Assembly: GCA_963665085.2 (NCBI GenBank)
Contig: CAXXXS010000001.1
Coordinates: forward strand, 2,604,001-2,668,000
Reading direction: 5' to 3'
Origin: G963665085 sp963665085
GTDB taxonomy: Bacteria; Bacteroidota; Bacteroidia; Bacteroidales; JAAAOM01
Length of the DNA stretch: 64,000 bases
The notes below the pieces were generated by a model. It saw nothing but the letters and a program-made list of their open reading frames with translations, did not search any database and was not told the DNA's origin. Shown one piece after another: positions 31,782 to 40,669 of this stretch. The translations under genes and the position numbers were made by a program. How positions within the stretch are numbered: the stretch's first letter is position 1; each line of letters starts with the position of its first letter.

Positions 31782-32717
31782 ATGGGGTATAAATTTGAGT
31801 TGCCTGAATTTGGTACACTCTCTGAGAAGGAGTATGCAGAATTTCTTGAAATATCTTATCGGTTACTAAAAAAACAATCTCAGTATCTAAGTGATTTAGA
31901 GGGTGCTGAGACGCTTGAATTGGCTCATTTGTTACCCACTGTGCCGGAAACTGTTCTGGTAATTTATATTGGAATAAATGAAGCCGTTTGTAATAAAGGA
32001 CTTGTAACACCGTTGCTACCAAGGCACGCTCATAATAATGTTTTTGTTTTTGATCAACAGGTGTATTCTGGTAAAGAAAATGTACCAGGGGGAACCATTG
32101 ATACCAGAGAGGTAATTAATGGTTTCTTACCACCTAACAAATCGTGGAGCGAAGATTTTACTTATGTAATGATTTCAGATCCTTCCCGATCGTTTGAAAG
32201 TCTTTGGAGCGAGAAAGGATATATTGATATGATTCCTGCAAAATTTGAGGATTTTACAATGTTAACAGACACTATAGATAGTAAAGTTTGTACGTTTATC
32301 GATCCGGAGGCATTTAATCATCCGGTAAATAAATCCAGGGACTATCTTTTAGAAGCCAGAAAGAAGGGGGATAAGCTCGCTTCTGAATTTGTTATACCAG
32401 AAAAAATGAATGGGGAGACAGAAGGACTAGTGCCGGTAATTCTTGAAAAAGGTGAAAAACTGTATGTTGCCCGGGCAGATTTTTTACCTTGTGATCATTG
32501 TTGGAGCAATATTCATTCCGAAAATAAGGAATATGCTGTAGTAAATGAAAACTCAGCAGTGCCCTTAAATTTGGTTATTAAGAAACCACAGGTAGCTGAT
32601 AAATACAGGGAATTGTTAATACCTCCAGCAGGAAGTGCTGATTCAACGACAGATTGGTTTTTTAGAGGCACAGAACTTTATAGAAAACCAATAAAAAGAG
32701 GGCATATTGGAGGATAA
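31782..32717 (+). CDS. Uncharacterised protein of the galactoside locus
   Basis: I do not recognise this 311-residue protein. It has no signal peptide or membrane segment, so it is probably cytoplasmic. The N-terminal 50 residues look helical (LSEKEYAEFLEISYRLLKKQ). A mixed alpha/beta body follows with PRHAHNNVFVFDQQVY (about 80-95), VPGGTIDTREVI and a cysteine/histidine cluster FLPCDHCWSNIH (about 228-239) that could bind a metal. It lies 12 bp after the mutarotase gene and 45 bp before the sugar porter gene, so a role in processing the imported sugar or its derivative is plausible. Confidence 0.7.
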   Translation: MGYKFELPEFGTLSEKEYAEFLEISYRLLKKQSQYLSDLEGAETLELAHLLPTVPETVLVIYIGINEAVCNKGLVTPLLPRHAHNNVFVFDQQVYSGKENVPGGTIDTREVINGFLPPNKSWSEDFTYVMISDPSRSFESLWSEKGYIDMIPAKFEDFTMLTDTIDSKVCTFIDPEAFNHPVNKSRDYLLEARKKGDKLASEFVIPEKMNGETEGLVPVILEKGEKLYVARADFLPCDHCWSNIHSENKEYAVVNENSAVPLNLVIKKPQVADKYRELLIPPAGSADSTTDWFFRGTELYRKPIKRGHIGG

Positions 32718-32762
32718 TTTGTAAGTTTATCCGTTTTTTTTACTCATACTAATTAATAATCA

Positions 32763-34109
32763 ATGAAGAGAACATTAATATTATCATCTGTAGTAGCAGC
32801 ACTTGGCGGTCTTTTGTTTGGATTTGATACAGCCGTTATTTCGGGTACTACAAATTGGCTAAAAAGTGTATTTGAATTATCTCCTTTTGAGTTAGGGTTT
32901 ACAGTAGCAAGTGCATTAATTGGGACCATTATTGGGGCAATTTTTGTAGGAAAACCAACAGATAAGTATGGCAGAAGGTCATTGTTATATATACTGGCAG
33001 TCCTTTATTTTATCTCAGCAATAGGTTCAGCATTTGCAAATAACTGGTATGTCTTTTTAGTTTTTCGTTTAATTGGCGGATTAGGTGTTGGAGGTGCATC
33101 AGTTGTTTCTCCTATGTACATTGCTGAAATTTCACCTGCAAAATACAGGGGGCGTTTGGTTGCTGTTGCCCAGTTAAATATTGTATTCGGTATGTTGCTG
33201 GCATACTTTTCCAATTATTTTATCGCAAGTTTAGAATTAGGTGAAATTGAGTGGCGTTGGATGTTTGGAGTAGAAGCAATCCCCGCTATATTATTTTTTA
33301 TTCTTCTTTTCTTTACTCCACGTAGTCCAAGATGGTTAATCGCAAAAGGGTTTATGGATGAAGCAAGAGGCGTTCTTGAAAAATGTGGAACTGATAACGG
33401 AGGTGTTGATGATGAACTTGCATCAATCAAAAAATCATTAGATATAGAACATCATTCCTTAGAAGAAAAATTCTTTACGAAAAAATATAAGAGACCAATT
33501 ATGTTAGCCTTTATGGTTGCGTTGTTTAACCAGTTGTCGGGTGTAAATGTTGTTATGTATTATGCACCGGAGATTTTTAAAATGGCAGGTTTTGGAAAAG
33601 CAGCTTCTTTATTAAATACTATGGGTGTTGGTGGAGTACTATTTATCTTTACTATTCTTGCAATGGCAGTTATTGATAAAATCGGTAGGAAAAAGATAAT
33701 GGTAGTTGGTTCCATCGGCTACATTATAAGTTTAGCTGCAATAGCCTGGGCATTCTTAACCAATGGGAAAGAATTTAGTGAAAGTGGTAGCATGGTTGTT
33801 TTGGTAGGTTTAATTGTTTTTGTTGCAGCGCATGCATTTGGACAAGGTTCTATTATCTGGGTATATATAAGTGAGATTTTTCCTAACAGGGTACGGGCAC
33901 GTGGACAATCTTTAGGTGCAACTACGCACTGGGTTGGAGCTGCAATTATCTCATGGACTTTCCCTGTGCTGGCAGAATTCTCAGGCGGTTATACGTTTGC
34001 ATTTTATGCTCTCTGTATGGTTGGTCAGTTAATTTGGGTATTTGTTTCAATGATTGAAACAAATGGTGTTTCTCTGGAAGATATTCAGAAGAAATTGAAT
34101 ATTGAATAA
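32763..34109 (+). CDS. MFS sugar porter (XylE/GalP type)
   Basis: This 448-residue inner membrane transporter of the sugar porter family has twelve predicted helices. Signatures are FGFDTAVISGT in helix 1, DKYGRRSLL between helices 2 and 3, the PRSPRWLIAKG motif before the central loop, NQLSGVNVVMYYAPEIF in helix 7 and DKIGRKKIM after helix 8. It probably imports galactose or a related hexose by proton symport. It is the last gene of the LacI-headed cluster and is followed by a hairpin terminator. Confidence 0.92.
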   Translation: MKRTLILSSVVAALGGLLFGFDTAVISGTTNWLKSVFELSPFELGFTVASALIGTIIGAIFVGKPTDKYGRRSLLYILAVLYFISAIGSAFANNWYVFLVFRLIGGLGVGGASVVSPMYIAEISPAKYRGRLVAVAQLNIVFGMLLAYFSNYFIASLELGEIEWRWMFGVEAIPAILFFILLFFTPRSPRWLIAKGFMDEARGVLEKCGTDNGGVDDELASIKKSLDIEHHSLEEKFFTKKYKRPIMLAFMVALFNQLSGVNVVMYYAPEIFKMAGFGKAASLLNTMGVGGVLFIFTILAMAVIDKIGRKKIMVVGSIGYIISLAAIAWAFLTNGKEFSESGSMVVLVGLIVFVAAHAFGQGSIIWVYISEIFPNRVRARGQSLGATTHWVGAAIISWTFPVLAEFSGGYTFAFYALCMVGQLIWVFVSMIETNGVSLEDIQKKLNIE

Positions 34110-34122
34110 AATAGAATGAATT

Positions 34123-34178
34123 AAAAAAAGAGGTTGTCTAAAATTCTGTTGTTCCTTTTTTATGACAGCCTCTTTTTA
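34123..34178. terminator. Bidirectional terminator between sugar porter and galU
   Basis: AGAGGTTGTC (34129-34138) pairs with GACAGCCTCT (34164-34173) with one G-T pair, flanked by A-run and T-run. It lies between convergent genes and would work on both strands. Confidence 0.7.
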
Positions 34179-34216
34179 TTCTGTTTTCGTTTTATCCTAT
34201 TTTTCTAAAAAAAATA

Positions 34217-35083
34217 TTACAATCCTTTAACAGTTTCTTTTAAGAATTCAGCAAAAGGTTTTGCAAATTCTTCTCGTTTAAGGGCAAATTCGACTGTGGT
34301 TTTTAAGAAATCGAGCTTGTTGCCAATGTCATATCTTTTTCCTTCAATGGATAATGCCATGATATTCTCATGTTTCATGAGAATACGTAATGCATCGGTT
34401 AATTGAATCTCATTTCCTTTTCCTCTTTGTGTTTTTTCAAGCGCATTGAAAATTTCGGGAGTAAGAATGTACCTGCCGGCTATAGCCCAGTTAGAAGGGG
34501 CTTTATCTATGTCAGGTTTTTCAATGAGTTCATTTAATTGCATTAACCGGTCACTTACTTTATCACCACCAACAATTCCATATCTCGATACTTTATCACT
34601 GGGAACAGTCTCAACCGCAATAATTGTTTGCCTGTATTGTTCAAATGTGTCAATCATTTGTTGCGTAACAGGAATTACAGAATTGACAATTGTATCTCCT
34701 AACAAAACAGCAAAGGGTTCGTTTCCACAATGATCTTTAGCATAGTAGATGGCATCTCCCAATCCATTTAATTCTTTTTGACGGATATAATGAATATTTG
34801 CCATATCTTCTATGTGGCGAATCTGGTTGTACAATACCTCGTCTTCTTTTTCCTTGATTCGTGAATCCAGCTCAAAATTTCTGTCAAAATGATCTTCAAT
34901 AGAACGTTTACCCCTTCCCGTGATTATTAAAATATCTTCAATGCCAGAGTCAACACATTCCTGGACAACGTATTGAATCGTAGGTGTATCAATGATAGGG
35001 AGCATTTCTTTAGGTTGGGCTTTTGTGGCAGGAAGAAACCGCGTGCCAAATCCTGCTGCAGGAATAACTGCTTTTTTTACCAT
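34217..35083 (-). CDS. galU: UTP-glucose-1-phosphate uridylyltransferase (or related UDP-sugar pyrophosphorylase)
   Basis: This 288-residue cytoplasmic nucleotidyltransferase is normal in length for GalU. The nucleotide-binding GFGTRFLPATKAQPKEMLPI (about 12-31), the sugar-binding GLGDAIYYAKDH and the C-terminal YDIGNKLDFLKTTVEFAL are typical. It makes UDP-glucose from glucose-1-phosphate and UTP. It lies 7 bp downstream of a GHMP kinase gene of glucuronokinase type, which suggests the pair turns a free sugar or uronic acid into a UDP-sugar. Its true sugar preference cannot be read from sequence alone. Confidence 0.93.
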   Translation of the reverse strand: MVKKAVIPAAGFGTRFLPATKAQPKEMLPIIDTPTIQYVVQECVDSGIEDILIITGRGKRSIEDHFDRNFELDSRIKEKEDEVLYNQIRHIEDMANIHYIRQKELNGLGDAIYYAKDHCGNEPFAVLLGDTIVNSVIPVTQQMIDTFEQYRQTIIAVETVPSDKVSRYGIVGGDKVSDRLMQLNELIEKPDIDKAPSNWAIAGRYILTPEIFNALEKTQRGKGNEIQLTDALRILMKHENIMALSIEGKRYDIGNKLDFLKTTVEFALKREEFAKPFAEFLKETVKGL

Positions 35084-35090
35084 GTCAATA

Positions 35091-36086
35091 TTATATTATA
35101 TAAGGTTTTATTACTCTTGCGTTTATCTTTTTAAGGTTTACAATTAGTTTTTGAAGCATCTCATCATCTTCGTAAATTCCAATAATAGCACCTCCGGAAC
35201 CGGAAAATTTTGCTGAAGCGCCACAATTTCGTGCTGTCTGAACAAGTTCAATATTGCTTTCTGAAATATTCATGATTTTACAGCGTAAATCAAAATTTTC
35301 ATTGATTAAATTACCCAGCGTCTGGGCATCATTATTTTCTATTGCTACTTTTCCTTTATCTGCAAGTGCTGCTATTTCATTTAATGTATCAATTGTAGTT
35401 TTATCGCCGGCATCATATTTCTCACGGATATTGTTTAATACTTTTCCTGATACTTTACTTAGCTGTGTTTTATATGCCAAATATAGTTTTGGTAATTTAG
35501 AAGGTTCAATAGTAATATATTTTCCATGATTATTTTTCTCGATAAGTTTTTTATCGAAATCCATATAAACACAACCTTCATAAGACTGTATTACGCGATC
35601 CTGTAATCCGGCATTAATCCCAAGTTCTTCAGTTTCTGATGCAAGTACTAAACTCGGTATAATTGGTTTTGGGATTTCAATATCATAAAACTGCATCAAA
35701 GCACGCATTGTAGCAGTTACAATAGCACTTGAACCAGCCAATCCTACCTGTCTGGGAATAGACGATTGATAGCGTATAGTAAAATTTTTATTGGCGAGTT
35801 TAATGTTGTTGGATTCGCAATATTCGGCAAACTTTTTTATAGCGGCTTTTACCAGCCGGGAACCTCCATAATAACCAGTTTGTTTAACATTATCAAGAAG
35901 TTGGTAAATGTTTCTGAAATTATTTCTGTCAACTTCTTGTTCTTCAATTACCAGTTCAGGTGTTTCGTATAAGGATACCCTGGCACCAAAGTTTTTAATG
36001 ATGATAGAAATTGTTTTTCCATTATATCCGTCAGAAGGGTTGCCAAGTAAACCAGCTCGGGCAAAAGCCCTGGATTCAATAATCAT
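35091..36086 (-). CDS. GHMP-family sugar kinase, glucuronokinase-like
   Basis: This 331-residue kinase of the GHMP superfamily has the N-terminal ARAGLLGNPSDGYNGKTIS (about 9-27), which closely resembles the start of plant glucuronokinases. It also has the ATP-binding glycine/serine loop PRQVGLAGSSAIVTA (about 111-125) and a C-terminal GASAKFSGSGGAIIGI (about 290-305). It phosphorylates a sugar at the anomeric carbon, giving the 1-phosphate that the adjacent GalU-like enzyme could turn into a UDP-sugar. No GalK or GalT was found in the window, so galactose is another possible substrate. Confidence 0.85.
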   Translation of the reverse strand: MIIESRAFARAGLLGNPSDGYNGKTISIIIKNFGARVSLYETPELVIEEQEVDRNNFRNIYQLLDNVKQTGYYGGSRLVKAAIKKFAEYCESNNIKLANKNFTIRYQSSIPRQVGLAGSSAIVTATMRALMQFYDIEIPKPIIPSLVLASETEELGINAGLQDRVIQSYEGCVYMDFDKKLIEKNNHGKYITIEPSKLPKLYLAYKTQLSKVSGKVLNNIREKYDAGDKTTIDTLNEIAALADKGKVAIENNDAQTLGNLINENFDLRCKIMNISESNIELVQTARNCGASAKFSGSGGAIIGIYEDDEMLQKLIVNLKKINARVIKPYII

Positions 36087-36193
36087 ATTTTAATAATTCA
36101 AATTCTATGTCGAATATATAGATTGCCAATATCAATTAAAAATATTTATTATGAAAACGCTCTATTCAATAACAGAGATGCTGGTTTGTATGA

Positions 36194-36553
36194 TTAAGAT
36201 AGTAATCCTGTTAAATAAGAAACGGCATTGCACAAAAACGAAATTATTAAAAGCCTTTTGTAATCCATTTTTAGAAAGAGAAAATATATGAGTGATTCAA
36301 TAAAAACAACAGAAAACTCACCGATAATATGATATGAAACAATGTTATGGACAAATGCAGGAACTACAAACCATAAATATGGAAGGGTGGTTACTGTCGC
36401 AAGAATACCAACCAATAGTATATTCTGAGTTTTAACTTTGTTGAACTCTTTAAAATATTTTGTTTGTAATAATAAATACAGCGTTAAACTCTCAGACACA
36501 AGACTTAGTAGTAACGAATTTAAAAAGTCTATTTCATAGAGGTTGGGCTGCAT
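36194..36553 (-). CDS. Small multi-pass membrane protein, unknown
   Basis: This 119-residue protein has four predicted membrane helices (about 8-28, 45-65, 72-92 and 97-117) and a short charged loop KYFKEFNKVKTQN. No family is recognised. Its start shares one base with the stop of the preceding gene (TAATG), so it is translated together with the exported 168-aa protein. The two plus a tiny lipoprotein form a three-gene unit of unknown role. Confidence 0.6.
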   Translation of the reverse strand: MQPNLYEIDFLNSLLLSLVSESLTLYLLLQTKYFKEFNKVKTQNILLVGILATVTTLPYLWFVVPAFVHNIVSYHIIGEFSVVFIESLIYFLFLKMDYKRLLIISFLCNAVSYLTGLLS

Positions 36554-37059
36554 TAGTAATTAATTGTTTTTGTATCATCGTCGAAGGTGAGGACTCTTTT
36601 TTTGAGTTCAACCTTAAAAGTTCCTTCTAGGCTCTCAACAATCTCATAGTACAATTCATCTTTTGATAAAGAAGAGGAATTGTTTATGTAATAAATTCCT
36701 GAAGTTAGAATTTTATAAACTTTTGTCGTGTTTGCATACATATATTCTTCCGTAATGTTATCTATCCCTCCAATAGATTCTAAGGTTATTCTTTTAATGC
36801 CAAAGATGTATAATGAATTGAATTTGTAGCCGCTTGTTATTTGTTGATTTTCTTCTATTGCGTAGATGGGATTATTAGGAGGCATTACTCCAGAAACACA
36901 TCCTATAAGCTGAATATCTGGAAAATCGTTGCAATTTGTAATTACAACTGTTCTTTCAACACTATGTGAGTTTTCTGGGATTATATCAGCCCTAAAAACA
37001 AAGGAGATAGATACTAAAAGTAGAATAATAGTATGATGGATTAATTTATTGTTTTTCAT
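36553..37059 (-). CDS. Exported protein of unknown function
   Basis: This 168-residue protein has a signal peptide (about 1-24). The mature part has two cysteines in NCNDFPDIQLIGCVSG (about 42-57), possibly a disulfide, then a beta-rich region with YKFNSLYIFGIKRITLE. I recognise no family. It lies between a 45-aa lipoprotein gene (11 bp) and a four-helix membrane protein (overlapping TAATG), so the three probably form one transcript. Confidence 0.6.
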   Translation of the reverse strand: MKNNKLIHHTIILLLVSISFVFRADIIPENSHSVERTVVITNCNDFPDIQLIGCVSGVMPPNNPIYAIEENQQITSGYKFNSLYIFGIKRITLESIGGIDNITEEYMYANTTKVYKILTSGIYYINNSSSLSKDELYYEIVESLEGTFKVELKKRVLTFDDDTKTINY

Positions 37060-37070
37060 TTTAAATATGT

Positions 37071-37208
37071 TTAGTCTATTATGTCAATTTCGATGCTAAG
37101 GTATTCTTCACTGATTTCAGTATACGATTCGTTTTTATCTTTCCTACAGGAAATGGATAAGAATATTATGGATATAAGAATAAATGAGAGTTTAAGTTTT
37201 GTTTTCAT
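37071..37208 (-). CDS. Tiny lipoprotein (45 aa)
   Basis: The frame is open from 37334, but the ATG at 37206-37208 starts a clear lipoprotein signal, MKTKLKLSFILISIIFLSIS followed by C21. That leaves a mature peptide of only 25 residues rich in Glu, Asp and Ser. The longer version has no sensible N-terminus. It heads the three-gene unit ending at 36194. Small lipoproteins like this are often missed by gene callers. Confidence 0.5.
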   Translation of the reverse strand: MKTKLKLSFILISIIFLSISCRKDKNESYTEISEEYLSIEIDIID

Positions 37209-37941
37209 AATTTTTGAGTTTATGTGTTTAACATTATGATTTTTAAATACAAAAATAAAAAGCCTTTGTGTATCAATATGTTTTTTGTGTATGCGATTTA
37301 AAAAATCGTAAAGAATGAAGTAAAGAACAATCAAAGTCTTTCTGAGAAAAGAAATATAGTTTTAATGTTATATTGCTTTTTAAAATCCTTTTCATCAACA
37401 GATGTTAAAATTATCAAATAGGTTGCGTTTTAATTTGTGAAAAAAGAAAAACTATATCTAATTTTTAACAAAAAAAATGAGACAAATATTTTTATTTGTT
37501 TTTTATGCGATTCTTTTGATTCTGAATGGACTTTTGTGGATATATTTATTTTAGTCTGAATAACCATAAATTAACTTCATGCCGTTGAGTAATAGATGTT
37601 GATACGATGTTTGTTTGAGACGTTATTTCGAAAGTTTAGACAAATTAACGTTTGAGCTATCGGAATTGAGAGAGGCGTTGATAATTGAAATTAGTCCATA
37701 TTTTATAGAAACTCAACATAATATAAAAAGTGATTCATGTAGTTTTAATAACTAATAACTTATTAATCTTGTATATAGGTTTGGATGATTTCAGAAAAAT
37801 AATGTTATATATTGTTGGGGTTTGTTGGAAATTAATTTTGACTTGAAATTTATTTTTTAAATAAAGTTTCAGATTGTCAATCTAATTTATATTTTTGAAT
37901 TCGTCTTTTTTAATAAATCATTGAGCAAATTTTGTAATTGT
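37209..37941. other. AT-rich spacer of 730 bp between divergent genes
   Basis: Apart from one 25-codon hydrophobic frame (37477-37554) I see no gene, structured repeat or RNA gene here. Divergent promoters for the two flanking genes must lie within it, but no clear TTTG/TAnnTTTG pair was found. Confidence 0.5.
37477..37554 (+). CDS. Possible 25-residue hydrophobic membrane peptide
   Basis: The ATG after an A-rich stretch opens a frame MRQIFLFVFYAILLILNGLL plus five more residues (WIYLF) before TAG. It forms a single plausible membrane helix with one leading arginine. Size and make-up recall small regulatory membrane peptides or type I toxins. Chance is a real alternative in AT-rich DNA, because T-rich codons are hydrophobic. 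Confidence 0.25.
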   Translation: MRQIFLFVFYAILLILNGLLWIYLF

Positions 37942-38715
37942 ATGAAATTCAAATTAGTATGTAGGGCATTAACTTTTGCCTTGTTTTTAATTAGTTCTAG
38001 TATTATTTATTCACAGACAACAGAAGAAAAAGAAACAGAGCCTTTTAACTTTAGCGGGGGAGTTGCGGTAACAAATAACGGTGTCTCTATTGTTCCTGCT
38101 TTTACATTGGATAAGCCTGCAATTATGTTTGATATGTCTGTAGGTAAAAAACTTACTTTCGAACCACAGTTCCGTTTTTCTCTTGAAGGGGTGCCCTGGA
38201 GTTTCCTTTTTGCCTTTAGGTATAAACTTGTTGACGGGGAACGGTATTCACTGAAAGTTGGTTCCAGCCCGGCAATCCGTTTTGGACAAGAAGAAGTTAC
38301 AGACGCAGATGGAGTAACAGAAGATAAAATTATTGCAAGTCGGGGATGGGCAAATGAAATTGGTCAGAGTTTGGTACTTACAAAAAATTTAAGCCTGGGA
38401 GTTACTTATTTTCTTGTTAGACAACTGGAAAAGGATCCTGTAAACCCGCAATTTATAATGCTTAATAGTGTTGTGTCTTTTACTGAATTACCGAAAGATT
38501 TTATGTTGACTTTTGTGCCTCAAATGTTTTATTTGAAGATAGGAGAAGATAGTGGGCTTTATTACTCAGGTTCTATGTCACTTGCAAATAAAAACCTTCC
38601 GGTCTCCCTTTCAGCAATGTTTAATAAAACAATTAAAACGGATCTGGATGGACACGATTTTCTGTGGAATGTTACTTTAACATATAGATTTAGTAATCAT
38701 TATTATAAAAACTAA
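37942..38715 (+). CDS. Outer-membrane-type beta-rich protein, unknown
   Basis: This protein of 257 residues starts at the ATG at 37942 (a TTG lies 21 bp upstream). It has a signal peptide ending IIYSQ, then a chain of amphipathic beta strands (FSGGVAVTNNGVSIVPAFTL, KLTFEPQFRFSLEG, SLGVTYFLVRQ) and ends in NVTLTYRFSNHYYKN. It looks like a small outer membrane barrel of about 10-12 strands. There is no named family or operon partner. It is convergent with the FIST-like gene. Confidence 0.7.
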   Translation: MKFKLVCRALTFALFLISSSIIYSQTTEEKETEPFNFSGGVAVTNNGVSIVPAFTLDKPAIMFDMSVGKKLTFEPQFRFSLEGVPWSFLFAFRYKLVDGERYSLKVGSSPAIRFGQEEVTDADGVTEDKIIASRGWANEIGQSLVLTKNLSLGVTYFLVRQLEKDPVNPQFIMLNSVVSFTELPKDFMLTFVPQMFYLKIGEDSGLYYSGSMSLANKNLPVSLSAMFNKTIKTDLDGHDFLWNVTLTYRFSNHYYKN

Positions 38716-38763
38716 CAATACGTAATAACGAATTAGATTTACAGAGAGAGCGAAAATTAATTT

Positions 38764-39735
38764 TTAATCTATGTGTAACAGTACTAATGTTTGATTAAGT
38801 AATTGGTATCCAATTTCTCCAAATGTTATTGGACCTGTTATGTTATTTATCTTTTTGCCTTCTAATTCACCGTATAAATAATTCAGGATACAGTTACAAG
38901 AAAATTTTGGTTGTAAGTCCATTCCTTTAACAAGAGAATTAAAACTTTTCACATAGTCTGGTATAGGTTCGGCAAATTTATATTTTCGTCCTTTAAATAC
39001 AGGGGCATATAAATTTACGGTATCTCCCGTAATATATTGAATACTTACATTGATTAACGCACCTGAGTAATCAGAAATTAGAGGTAGTTTGTTGTCAATA
39101 TTATGTTCTTCAATATATTGGGCAAAATTAGTTTCTGTTCCATTAATTAAACAGTTTTTACAACTAAAACCATCTTCAAGAAATTCAATAACCACATTTT
39201 CTTTAGATTGGCGAAAGATATTTACAATATCGATACGGGCTATTTTATTAGCTGGAAGTTCTGCATGTAATGCGACTATTTTATCAGTGTAATTCTCTCC
39301 TGTTAAACCATTGTATGTTTTTGCAATATCATTAGAAGATAAATCTGTTCCGGATACCCAGCCTGTTATTGGATTATTAAAAAGGTTTTGGTTGTCTGGT
39401 ATTTTCAGGGCAAATTCTTTATGTACCTCTGTAAATGGAGGTACAATAACAATAGAAAATCCATTGCTATAAGAATCATCAACGATTTTATTTATTTCTG
39501 ATTTTGAATAAGACGTTATTGAAAAATTAACTGCATTTTCAGAAATTTCGTTAACAAAAATTAGTTCCTGAGAAAAAAGTCCTTCTTTATCTCCCATAAA
39601 ATAAGGAATTGTGCCTCCAATCCATTTGCCTTTTTCTAACTTTGACAAGACTCGTTCGTCTCCGGCAAGCGTTAAGATTTTGCCTTGATTAATAAATTCA
39701 TTTACTTCATTTACCTTATATAATTTGTTTTCCAT
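38764..39735 (-). CDS. FIST-like uncharacterised cytoplasmic protein
   Basis: This 323-residue protein has no signal. The N-terminal GKWIGGTIPYFMGDKEG (about 36-52), the central LIFVNEI and the end FGEIGYQLLNQTLVLLHID recall the GEI...hNqTLV pattern of FIST-C small-ligand sensor domains. I therefore think it is a FIST-related protein, possibly of a named domain of unknown function. This is a resemblance only. Cysteines cluster in FSCKNCLING (about 190-199) and FSCNCILN (about 280-287). The gene follows a 75-aa gene by 12 bp in the same direction, and the two probably form an operon. Confidence 0.65.
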   Translation of the reverse strand: MENKLYKVNEVNEFINQGKILTLAGDERVLSKLEKGKWIGGTIPYFMGDKEGLFSQELIFVNEISENAVNFSITSYSKSEINKIVDDSYSNGFSIVIVPPFTEVHKEFALKIPDNQNLFNNPITGWVSGTDLSSNDIAKTYNGLTGENYTDKIVALHAELPANKIARIDIVNIFRQSKENVVIEFLEDGFSCKNCLINGTETNFAQYIEEHNIDNKLPLISDYSGALINVSIQYITGDTVNLYAPVFKGRKYKFAEPIPDYVKSFNSLVKGMDLQPKFSCNCILNYLYGELEGKKINNITGPITFGEIGYQLLNQTLVLLHID

Positions 39736-39747
39736 TATAGTCCAAAT

Positions 39748-39975
39748 TTAAATTTTAAATATTGTTTGCATGTCTGGATATACTGCCAAAGAATATTTCT
39801 CACATAAGGCATGTATTTTATCAACTCCTTCTTCAAGAGTCATTCTGGAACTATCAATTGCCCTTCTGGTTTGGTCAATCTGCATTTGAAGCACAAAGTT
39901 ATCCAGCTTGAATTCTAATTGGCCAGTCAATAGCTCTCTCCATTCTTTTCTTTCCTTACCAGGTACATTATTCAT
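39748..39975 (-). CDS. Small helical protein, partner of the FIST-like gene
   Basis: This 75-residue protein has no signal or membrane segment. It is rich in charged residues, with helices RKEWRELLTGQLEFKLDNF and QIDQTRRAIDSSRMTLEEGV (about 8-50). I know no family. Its close placement (12 bp) before the FIST-like gene suggests a shared function, perhaps as an adaptor or regulator. Confidence 0.6.
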   Translation of the reverse strand: MNNVPGKERKEWRELLTGQLEFKLDNFVLQMQIDQTRRAIDSSRMTLEEGVDKIHALCEKYSLAVYPDMQTIFKI

Positions 39976-40197
39976 AGTGATTGGAAATTAATTTTCGAGT
40001 GTTACTACAATTTACAAAAAAAACATAAATAGAAGGATATAATTTCTGTATATTTTTGCGAAGAAAAGAAACCAGGTTTCTGCCCTTATGGGGTGTAAAA
40101 ATATTTTTATATGAATAAATAACTAAAATAAGATTACGAAGTATAAATTTCTATTCATTATTAATTAACAGATTATTAGTAGTTTGTTTTTTTTTGA

Positions 40198-40659
40198 TTA
40201 TTCTTTTTGGAGCTTATAAATTTTTAATTTTTGTTCTGTCTTGATACTAAGAAGATAAATACCTCTTTTCAGATAATCAGTATCAACTTGTATAGAGTAA
40301 CAGTCAGTTTTTTCTAAAAAAAGGCATCTTCCTAATAGGTCTGAAATTATAATCTCAGTGATTTTGTTTTCAGGATTATTTGTCTGAATATTTACTTTTT
40401 TATTTACTGGATTTGGGAAAACCAAAATGTTTGTGTTGAGCTCAATGATATTATCATCGATTCCGGTAACACCAATATTAGTAGTTGTTTTGTTAATGAA
40501 ATTACCTTCTAAATCGTATGTGAATGAAAGTTGGAATTTCGACTGATAGTTTTCAGAAAGCAAGCGCCCTTGGCTATCATACGAATAGCTTATTGTAGAT
40601 TGAGCTTTCGTGAAAGAAAATATGTTAATGATTATTGTTATTATTATAATTGTTCTCAT
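40198..40659 (-). CDS. Short YD-repeat protein with T9SS C-terminal sorting domain
   Basis: This 153-residue protein starts at the ATG at 40657-40659, where MRTIIIITIIINIFSFTKAQ forms a signal peptide (a longer frame from 40713 has none). The mature part begins with two Rhs-like YD repeats (YSYDSQGRLLSE and FTYDLEGNF). It ends with a type IX sorting domain: FPNPVNKKVNIQTNN, ITEIIISDLLGR and LKRGIYLLSIKT. It is thus a mini-Rhs unit fused to a secretion tail. It lies 10 bp after the large Rhs gene, which has no such tail itself. It may be a remnant of a larger T9SS protein or a partner secreted alongside. Confidence 0.8.
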   Translation of the reverse strand: MRTIIIITIIINIFSFTKAQSTISYSYDSQGRLLSENYQSKFQLSFTYDLEGNFINKTTTNIGVTGIDDNIIELNTNILVFPNPVNKKVNIQTNNPENKITEIIISDLLGRCLFLEKTDCYSIQVDTDYLKRGIYLLSIKTEQKLKIYKLQKE

Positions 40660-40669
40660 TGTTTTAATT

